Source: Sergeia podlipaevii
Lineage: Eukaryota > Euglenozoa > Kinetoplastea > Trypanosomatida > Trypanosomatidae
NCBI GenBank assembly: GCA_030849805.1
Contig: JASANZ010002232.1
Location: forward strand, 1-64,000
Reading direction: 5' to 3'
Length of the DNA: 64,000 nucleotides
This document shows, in pieces, positions 10,265 through 19,500 of the stretch. Numbering within the stretch: position 1 is the first letter of the stretch; every line of letters starts with the position of its first letter. Under the pieces are notes generated by a model. It had not been told where the DNA came from and ran no database searches. It saw only the letters and a list, made by a program, of their open reading frames with translations. The position numbers and the translations under genes are program-made.

Positions 10265-11059
10265 ACTTACGTAGTACGGTATACACAGCACGCACAGACC
10301 TAACTCCCTTTTGGGAATGTTCTGTCTATTCGAGAATAGAAGTTCGTTGAATATAGAAGTACACTGAATGGCGGTTATGAACTACCCTGTGTATCAGAAG
10401 GACGAACGGGAGATAGATAAATAAATAAAAAAAGTTCACAGCGTATATTTTGATTAACCTACAGAAAAAAAAGAACTGGTAAGCAAAAAGGAAGTATGTA
10501 TAGAGGTCATAAAGTTAAGTGAGTAAAGCATATATACATTGGAGCAACAAGTACTTGATGATTTATTCATTGGAGTGTGAGTAGTAACGAAGAAGAAGCG
10601 TGTAATAAAAAGCACAGTATACATGCCCAAGGCTCTGCTTTGGGTACATGTATAATTATTATTTTTGAGAGGGAGAGAGGTGTGTAAGTGCTTGTACTCA
10701 TGTCCAGATTTAAAGAAAAAAAAACATAACAAAGCGTTAGTATCACACACATATATATAGCTCCCTCTTCGCATCTGTGCTCTCAGCAGAGTCGCGTGCC
10801 TATTGCTGCAAAGCCGTAAATTATGAATGTCATGTTTGCACATGTAGCAGCATTACGTAAAGTCTCTGTTCCGAGATGCTTGTGTGTGTGTATATATATA
10901 TATATGTGCGTATATATATATGTGTGTATATAAATGTATATATGTGTGTGTATATATGTGTGCAGTATATGCAAACACACACACACACATCAGAAAAGGA
11001 AAAGGGAGTGAAAAAAAAAAGGAAAATTGAAAGCCAGGGAAGCTCTCAAGCGTTTTTCG
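10265..11059. other. Intergenic, UTRs and TA/CA repeats
   Basis: A 0.8-kb spacer with mixed (TA)n/(TG)n around 10885-10975 and a (CA)n run at 10974-10988. Short ORFs in it translate to His/Tyr/Ile repeats from these microsatellites and are rejected. Nothing else is seen. Confidence 0.7.
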
Positions 11060-12751
11060 CTAATGCGTCGTATCCACCTCCTGTACAAACTCGCTGGATA
11101 AGCGCTGAATCTCTTTCATCGCCTCACCCGGGCAATTTGCAATGGCGACCATCCAGCATAGCAAGTAGAACCTCCCAGGCGGTGGCGCAACGAGGTCGCC
11201 CGGCTCTGCAGATACGCTACAAGCCACAAGAGCGCGATCACTCATAGGTGGTGGGGAAACATGACGGAGTCTCCCCTCGCGGTCAGGGTAGATGTTTACA
11301 GATGCGCAGACTGCGTCCACGGGGAAAATGCCGCAAGCCGTGCCACCAAGCTCGTCAGGCTGCACCACGCCGCTCACACCAGCGCCATTGCGCACGGCAT
11401 CGCATAAGGGCGAGACGATGAAAGAGGAAGAAGAGGAGAAACCTGAGAGTGAAGAAGAATGTGTTGCGCAGTTCACGCGTGGCACGGTGGAGAAGTGAAA
11501 GCAGTCTGGATAGTGCCGCGCTAGCTGCTCACAAACTGGTAAACCGAGCGCACATCGCACAAGTGCCTCGCCGAGATGAAAGCCCCTGTGAGTTGCGTGT
11601 ACCATTGCGTGTGTTTCAGCACTGCCCATGCGACAGTTCACCTCAATTATATAGGGGCGACGTCGTGCATGATCGTAAATGGCCTCCACATGCAGAACTC
11701 CGTGAAGCGTGTCGCCGAATACGGCAGTATAAGCACGCAGAAGATCGAGAAGGGCAGCCTGCTCATCCCGGGTGAGGCGTGATGGGCAGAGGCCGCCTAC
11801 TTCAGCAAAGTACGGCGGTGTTGTAGCAAAATTGTCCGATATTGAACAAAACACCACCTCCCCGTTCTCCACCACGCAGTCGAGATCTACTTCGCTACCG
11901 GAGATGTACTCCTCCACCAGCACCTCCATCGCCTCATGCACGTCCATGGGAGCTGGGAGGCTTGCACGGACAGCAACAGTGGTAGCACTTGCTTCCACAC
12001 TTTTATACGCCAGGGGCTGCTCAGCCACGATAGGCTCCTCAGCGTGGCACGGGGTGTCTGGGCGAGACGTGAGGCAGAGGAAGTGGCGTATGTCGGGGTG
12101 CCCCTGAAAGCGGTACCACATCACCAAAGCGTGAGCGCATACTTCCTCGATAGATTTGCATAACTTCACAAGTAGACTGCCAGCACCTGGACTTGGTTTG
12201 AGCACAACAGGGAAAGAGAAGCCTGACAGCTGTGCTGCCACATTGCTCGTAAACGCTTCTGCTGTTGCTGCCTCCATCTCATTCAAGTGCTGAGGTTGAG
12301 ATCCAATAGCGCCAGAACTTTCATTAAATATAGAACATAGGGGCTGAAGAACTGTCATATTAGGGGCATTGATACCGTGTGCGTAGCACATCTTTCGGAA
12401 CTGGGATTTGAGATTGTTTTGTTGAATCCCCTCTGGTGGCAGGGGCACACAGCGTAGGCCACGGTTTCTCGCTAGCACCGACGCAGGGTACACGCCATAT
12501 TCGTCCAGCGACACGATTGCATCTGGTGTTGGAAGCTCATGTTGAAGAAGAAACGTATCCAGGGCGCTTTCAAGTACGGCGAGCTTATCTGTGTCGCAGT
12601 TTAGCCAGTAGTCAAAGAGACCTTCGAAGTCCTTGGCGAGTGGCGCGGGGTGAACAATAGCGAGGGTGATACCAAGTGTGCGTAGATGCGCGTAGACTGG
12701 AATGCGTGCAACACTACTGGTACGCACAAATACAACAAACGCACCTTCCAT
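11060..12751 (-). CDS. ATP-grasp domain ligase/carboxylase-like protein, 563 aa
   Basis: The protein has the layout of an ATP-grasp enzyme, which couples ATP hydrolysis to joining a carboxylate to an amine or thiol through an acyl-phosphate. An N-terminal pre-ATP-grasp region (1-120) is followed by the first ATP-binding strand with the conserved lysine (FPVVLKPSPGAGS, Lys about 185). Next comes the hinge strand VEEYISGSEVDLDCVV (about 280-295), then the metal-binding Glu/Asn strand IIEVNCRMGS (about 370). The overall look is of the carnosine-synthase/biotin-carboxylase-like group. A Ser-rich insertion lies near 425-440. The start is well supported: the coding strand has a CT-rich tract ending in AG at 12758-12757, only 5 nt before the ATG. 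The substrate cannot be deduced. Confidence 0.85.
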   Translation of the reverse strand: MEGAFVVFVRTSSVARIPVYAHLRTLGITLAIVHPAPLAKDFEGLFDYWLNCDTDKLAVLESALDTFLLQHELPTPDAIVSLDEYGVYPASVLARNRGLRCVPLPPEGIQQNNLKSQFRKMCYAHGINAPNMTVLQPLCSIFNESSGAIGSQPQHLNEMEAATAEAFTSNVAAQLSGFSFPVVLKPSPGAGSLLVKLCKSIEEVCAHALVMWYRFQGHPDIRHFLCLTSRPDTPCHAEEPIVAEQPLAYKSVEASATTVAVRASLPAPMDVHEAMEVLVEEYISGSEVDLDCVVENGEVVFCSISDNFATTPPYFAEVGGLCPSRLTRDEQAALLDLLRAYTAVFGDTLHGVLHVEAIYDHARRRPYIIEVNCRMGSAETHAMVHATHRGFHLGEALVRCALGLPVCEQLARHYPDCFHFSTVPRVNCATHSSSLSGFSSSSSFIVSPLCDAVRNGAGVSGVVQPDELGGTACGIFPVDAVCASVNIYPDREGRLRHVSPPPMSDRALVACSVSAEPGDLVAPPPGRFYLLCWMVAIANCPGEAMKEIQRLSSEFVQEVDTTH

Positions 12752-13541
12752 GCGTGCTGATATAAAAAGAAGAAGAAATGTGGCGCTTTGATTTGCACTT
12801 TTAAAAAAATGAAGTGTAACTCTTCCTTAAACCAGATCACAAATCTTAGTTTTTTTTCTATTTTTGGTAAGGAGTGAAAATACTTTCTTTTAAGGATCAA
12901 TGAAGAGAGTTGATCTTGTGAATGTAAAAAGGAAAGCTAGAAATAAATAGAGAGATAACGTTACCACCAATCCGACTGCATGGGAAACAAAAATCCCAAA
13001 TGCCAGATAACAGCAAAAAAAAAAAAGCCCAATGTCAAAGAAAAAAAAAAAAGAAACGATGCTACTCAGGATGAGTATCGCAGAACTCAACTACACTAGC
13101 TTCTATTTCCGAAAGCACGCCAAGCGTGACGGATGGTCTACACCCTCTGGCACTGTCCCAATTTGTATGCGTAGAAACAGGCAAGACGAAAAGAAAAAAA
13201 GAAAAAATGATGCATGAAATGTAGAAATAATGATAAAACAAGTGCAAAATGATAGAAAAAAAATTATATATGAACAAAGGAACATTCTCATATAGACGTG
13301 GATCATATCTTTTTTTTTTTCTCTTGATGAGAAAGACAATTGTGTGACATTGCCTCTTCTCAATCCTGTGTAAAATTCTTCAACGCAACCGTAGCAACAT
13401 GATGATGTAAGAACAAAAAAATAAAAAAAAATGTGTTCATAATATACAGTAATAGCAACGAATATAAAAAGCGGTCGATCACAATAATTGTAGCAATAAA
13501 TATATATATATATATATATGGCAAACGATAAGTTTGGGGCC
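12752..13541. other. Intergenic, UTRs
   Basis: A 0.8-kb AT-rich spacer with many A7-A12 runs and a (TA)n run at 13501-13519, just past the stop of the ATG2-like gene. An 852-nt open frame (13103-13954) overlapping the big gene's 3' end in another frame is a shadow plus low complexity. No gene is seen. Confidence 0.7.
12757..12777 (-). promoter_or_regulatory. Predicted trans-splice acceptor of the ATP-grasp gene
   Basis: On the coding strand a run of T and C (TTCTTCTTCTTTTTATATCAG) ends in AG 5 nt upstream of the ATG at 12751. This is a textbook trypanosomatid polypyrimidine-AG acceptor. It is predicted from sequence only. Confidence 0.6.
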
Positions 13542-16500
13542 CTACAGATAGTCAAACTCTCCTCGCCCAAGATCAGTATTGCGACGCTCACCACTGCGGT
13601 ACACGCGCGCCTCCCTCTGGAGTTCTGTGATGTCGTGTCGGTTATGTACCCCACGCAGTATCGAAGTGGCCGCCCCAGAAATACCCATGAGGACCAAAAG
13701 CCCTGCAGCAGGAACACGCAATAAAGTGTCAGCCACTGCTCCAGCAGCACCACCGCCATCGCCGCCGCTGCCTCCCCTCTGAGCACTAGAGGACAGTACG
13801 TAGGCGTTCTGCACGCACTCGCGTATGTACTGCACGGCTTGCCTAGTGCCTTCCGTGGCATCGGCTGGCTGCAAGGCACCACCGGCACTGGCAGTACCAG
13901 ACCTGACGAGCGACGCGGCAGCAGGCTCCCCGAGTAGAGCTCTATAAAGCGCACTACTGGCGCGATACGTGCCGTGTGTAAACATCGATGCCACTGAGGC
14001 GCTTTGACTCACCATCTCCTCTGCCAACTGTGCTGCCGCGCGCGTGAGTGCGTGTGTCAGAGCCGGACCTCGATACTGAGACATGGGCACAAGTACAAGG
14101 CTTTTAGCCGCGTCGCCCACTTTAGCGGCAGCGGAGAGGGGTTGCACAACACAGCAACACAATGTAAGAAAGAAGCGGAACGAGATACAATTCCCATCCT
14201 CCAGTAGACGGCGGACCAGCACGGGAGTACTGCAGCCCTCAATGTGAATGTGGGGTAGCGGTACCTGCAGGTTATTTAAACTGAGAAGCGACATCAGCGG
14301 AAGGCTACGAAGCGCGTCTAAACGGCGACCCTCAGAGAGGGCAGAGAGGACACCGTAGTCACTGTCAAAAGAGCCGGACATCGTGATGACGGTGGCGCAT
14401 ACAATGAAACGACGAAAGAAGAGTGGCGGAGGAAAGTGAGGATCAAAAGGAGGCCGCTCGTCGTCCTCTTCATCGCCGCCCACAGCGCATCCGTCATGGC
14501 TGAGCAAACCATCCCTGGAAAATGCAGCGGCGCTGAGAGGAGCGGCAGCGGAAGACAAACCGGGTTGCATCGTCTCACCGTCGTTGCCACCACCAGTGGC
14601 AAAGAACTCAAGCAGAAAGTCGAGTGAGACGCCACACCATGTAATAGAGAGTGGCTGCAGGCGCACCTTCACCAGCTCTTCTGGATTGCCAACGCGCAAG
14701 CCTGCAAAGGCGGTAGTTGCAGAACCAGGTGCTACTCTCAAGCCCGCGAGTTGCGGTAGAGCCGCCGCATGCCGGGGTACCAGCGTTACCCATGTGAGAG
14801 ACAGAAACTGTGCACAGCGCATCCATTCACGGGGCCGTGGGGCAGTAGCCACTACAAGTCGACGCACTCCACTTCCAGCCAGGCAGTCGTACACAGTCCC
14901 TTCCTGAACAGTCAAGCGTATCCGACGTTGCTCCTCACAACCAAAGACAAACGTGTCAAGCTGCAGGCCAATGCCGCGGAAGCGAGCAACCAGCCGCTCG
15001 CTGGCACTGCGGACACCAAACCCGGTGCGTAGCCCACGATCGTGCAACTCGCGCAGCACTGCCTGCGACACACTTGGCTGTTGCTCCTCTCTTTGCTTGT
15101 TAGCAGTGGCACCATCTTTTGTGCCTGCGCTAGCGGTGGTGGTGTCAACGCCAGGACGATTGATAAAATCACTGTAACGGGATGGATAAACACCGTGGTT
15201 GGCTCGTGTGCACATGCGGCCCATCACCTGGTTGTAACACCGCTGCTGTTCTCGTTGTGCGGCAGATAAGAGGTCAGCACCGGCGTAAAGACTTACGTCT
15301 GCCCCACAGTCAATCACAAGCAGCTCAAGCTGGATAGGAGGGTACACGTGACGTGCGGACCGACCGTCTACACCCCTGTTGTCGCTCGTATAAAAGAGAT
15401 CAGCATCGCAGCCACGAGCGTGTAGGTCATCAGCGATCTCGCGCCGCCGAGGATGGCGATGCAGGCAGCTCATAAAGTGTGGGCTGCGCTCGCACAAGGC
15501 GGTGAGATCGAAGGCAACGCCATTGCCCTCAAGTTCCTCAGCCGGCATGGTAGTAGCCGTTCGCTTACCGCTGTCCCTTGCCGTTGCGCTGTCTTGAAGT
15601 AGAACTCGCATATCTTCGTTGTCGGAGTCTTCACCGCGGCTCTCCTCCTCATCGTCACCGCTTTCTTCGTAGGCGTCAATGTAGTCCCTCTCGCTCACGT
15701 CGCTACAGCTGCTACTGCTAGAGCTAGAGCTCCTTATGGCACTACTGGCTTTCACCTTCGCGACGACATCAAGACCTGCCACACCCGCGGCAGAAGAGGA
15801 AGAAGGAGCCAAGGAATTGACGTAGGCGGCGTTCACATGCCACTGAACGTACATGTTTTCAAGCGCCTCAAAAGAAGCTGTAGAGACTGAAGAAAGCGAG
15901 GCAGAGAAGGCCGCAGAGTCCATCGCAACCGCATCCGTGTGCGCTGTGGTGCCTTGAACTTCACGAACCCACTCACTAATCGCCTCCTCCTTCGCGGCTC
16001 CCGTCTCACCCCTGTTGACACCGCCATGGTTGGCAGCTGCGGCGGATGTCATTCTTTTCCTCTTCAGCTCAGCTGCCCAGGTGCCTTGATGACCCCCTAG
16101 CAATGACACTGCCCGAGCCTGATATGCCCCAAAAGACCGAGAAAAAGCAAAGACTTCAATTGTGGTGCTTGTCGCGCAGGATATACCAACCCTACAGTCC
16201 GACGTAGTCGCCGCATCACTAGCGCCACCAACACCCACGTCCGTCGCGCCACCACCACCACCACAAGCAGCGCTAGGAGGGGAAAGGCAAGGATTCACAC
16301 GGCACGTAAGAGGAGCAGAGCGCCGCACTACCTCCTCGGGAACCCACCAAAACAAAGCGCCACAACTACGTCGTACCAGCTCCTCAGGAGGCTCCACGTA
16401 CCGCAAGTCTGTAAGCTGCACAAGAGCCGTCGTGACATCTGCCAGAGCAAAAGCAGAGTCGCGGGCGGCGAAGAAGGCTGCATGAAGGCCATGCACTTCA

Positions 16501-19500
16501 ATGTAGAGAGGCTTTGTGGCGTGTAGGGCTCGATTGATGCTAATGCGAACATTTGCCCGCCCAGCACTTGCCTTGCCTACGCCATCACAACCTGCGCGGG
16601 AGACTGAAGAAGAATAAGAAAGAGGCACGATCGCCGTCGTTGTCGTGATCAGCGTGCTGGTTACGTCAAGTAGACGTACAAAGCCTGCCTCCTCCATGTC
16701 CGCACCCCACCCTCCCGCACTGCGATTTAGCACTCCGTCCGTCAAGGCAGAAACCTCGCAGTCGCTACATAAATACACAGAAGCAGGACGCACCACGTAG
16801 CACTGAGCACTCATAAGCGGCTGCAGTCTCTCGTCTGAGCAAACAACCGTACAGGACAAGTCAGGTGCAAGAGCGGCGAGAAGTGAGGTCCCCACACCTT
16901 GCGGCCTGTACGCCCAAAGCACGTTGCTCACGGTTATCGTGGCAGTGGTGTGGGTCAGTGACTTCACCCGAGGAGAGTTACGAGAAGAAGAAAGAGAATC
17001 GCCTGCTTTGGATAGCAGTGGCGGTGCCTGTGCAGCCGCCTTCCCTCTCGTAGAGTCGTCCTTGGTGCCAGTGGAAAAAGAAGAAAAAGAAGACCACGTG
17101 CCACTCAAGCGGGCGAGCATTTCTGCAACGTCAGCTCCAGCAAAGAAGTTCTGCATCGTTGCGAGCCATGAGTCACCTAGAAAGGATGGCAGATGATGCA
17201 CACAGAGACAACGAAGTGAAATAGTGATGTTGTGTTGGCGTGTCCAGCGCGAGCGTAGAGTGGTAGTGGTGGTGGTGGCAGCAGCGACGGCGGCAGGTGC
17301 GGCTGAGGCAGGAAACTCCGCTCGAGTAGACAAAGAGGAGAGCCGTATCTCGCACACGCATGTGCTGCCACTGCCATTGGGCTCTGAGGGTATTCCATCA
17401 CTACTCACATTGCCACCGCCACGGTGAGAATGAAATATATTTTGCTGCTGCTGCTGCCGTTCTGAAAGGGAATTGTCTCCACCACCTACACTCGTAGTGC
17501 GTCGCAAATACGAGCTGAAGAGTCTTCCGCGATCGTACGACTCTAACAATGCCGCTGCTGTAGCGAGAGTCGCGCCTTGGGGACGCTCCGTGTAGCTCCT
17601 CACAAGAACCACGTCGTTGACTAGCTCAGCCTGCTCTCGATGCGGCAAGAGGGCAACAGTCTCCACAAAAAATAGCCCCGCCGCACTCACAGACACCTCG
17701 CTGACGGACCCAACGCTATCAGAGGCATCGCACGCCACAGAGCTCACGCTCAAGCCGGTCACTTCTGCGGTGTACCGATGAAAAAGCAATCGTGTGTCCA
17801 CGGTATCGAGGCGGCTACGGGGGATGCAGTGCGGCATACCAAGTGCCGTTCCTTGAGGGGAAAGACGGGGCGTCAAAAGTGTCACACGCAGCCGCTGCAC
17901 ATGTACGTCTAGCAGAGTCGACTTGGCATCCAGTGCTGTCCATATACTTTGTCTCTTGGCGTTTTGAGAGGTAAAGAGCCGCCTCGCATTCGCTGCATTG
18001 TGAGCCTCATCATAGACTCCCTCTTCATCTTCCTCCTCCGCTTCATCATTGGTAAAGTTAGCAGTGGGGCTGGTGCTATGGCGACAATTGAACAGTGAGC
18101 TGATTAGCTCATTCACAAAGTACTGAGCACGTACGTAGTCGCTCTGCGTGATGGGATGAGTCTCAACGTCGCCCAAGTGGACTTCAATGCATAAGCAATC
18201 CCTTGCTGCGTGATGCTGCACTTCTGGTCCAGCATGGAGACCCCCAATGCCGTCGATGTAGCTGTCACCAAGTCCAAAGGCATCTCGCAGCAGCATATCT
18301 CGCACAGTGCCTGGTGCTGTCTCAGGTCCGGGAGAAGTAAGATCCGCACGATATACCAGCACCTCGACTTCATCGTTCTTGTCCGCAATGCACACCAGCT
18401 CTGTCGACCTAGCCTCCACGCTGCTGTCGAGCGCAACGGCGATCTTGCGCCACAAGATAGAAAGTGGTGCATCAAGGTCTTGTACCGCCTGCAGATCCTC
18501 CACATGAACGGCAAGCGTATCAGGCAGGTACGAAATCATAGAAGAAGAGGATGGAGAGGAGGATGGCGAAAGTGCGTCGCCCTGCTGCTTCCGTTGTGAG
18601 GCGTTCTTGCTTTGGCGACGGCTAGCGTCATGATCAGGATAGCGGACTGTACAGCTGATTCGATGCACCAGTACTTTCCCAATACTCCTCGACCGCAGTA
18701 CAGAATCTTCAGCACCCCCTCGCACCTTCGTGCCCGCCGGAGTCTTGGGAAGTGGACTTGCCTTTCCGCTGACTCCACCAGACAGGACGGCTGCTGCTGT
18801 TCGTGGCCCTGGCGCGGCATCAGCGACTATAATCCCTGAAACGCATTGGACGTACTGACACGCGGCTTGCAGTAGTCCAGGATCTAGTTGCAGCTTCACG
18901 TGTGCCAGAGTCTCGCACACCGTTTCTACGAACACATCGTACCTCTGCCCGTGCTGAGCCTGAGAGAAGGGCGAGCGACTGCCTTCCTCGCTCGCTGGGC
19001 GGGGCACAGGGCACGACACGCGCAGCAGAAGCAGCATCGCGTACGGCTGGCTCTCTGCTTCCAAGACCACATACGCTGCGTTGTCATTCGCGTGTCGCTG
19101 TTCCATCACTTTGACGGACTCTACGCCAAAGAACACAACACGGCCACCGTGCTCCTCCATACGTGCTGTCATCTCGGCGTCGGCGCGGCGACGTGTGAAG
19201 AGGCGCCGATACACGCGGGCCTTGGTGTCAGTCATGAAGGCCTTTGCTCTGTCAATGAAAGGAAACAAGAAATCAACGCCTTGAACCAGAAAAGATACGT
19301 GAGGAACCTCAAGAACCATGTCACGCGTGGCGTCTAATGTCGGCTGCCGTTGCCCCTCATGTAGCACGCGCCGCCACGCCTCCTCCACAACCGCAGAGCT
19401 TGTCTTGGTCGCTGTGACAAGAGTCAGAGACGCACCCTCGCAGCAAATCTGAAAGAACCTCTTCACGTTCTGCATGCGTGCTGCCTCAAGCAAGACTTCC

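Noticed and set aside
10265..10291. Helicase start at a GTG at 10291
   Set aside because: Nuclear genes use ATG; the first in-frame ATG is at 10264.
13103..13954. 283-aa minus-strand ORF overlapping the 3' end of the ATG2-like gene
   Set aside because: Different frame, half of it TA-repeat UTR; the ATG2-like C-terminus is better supported.
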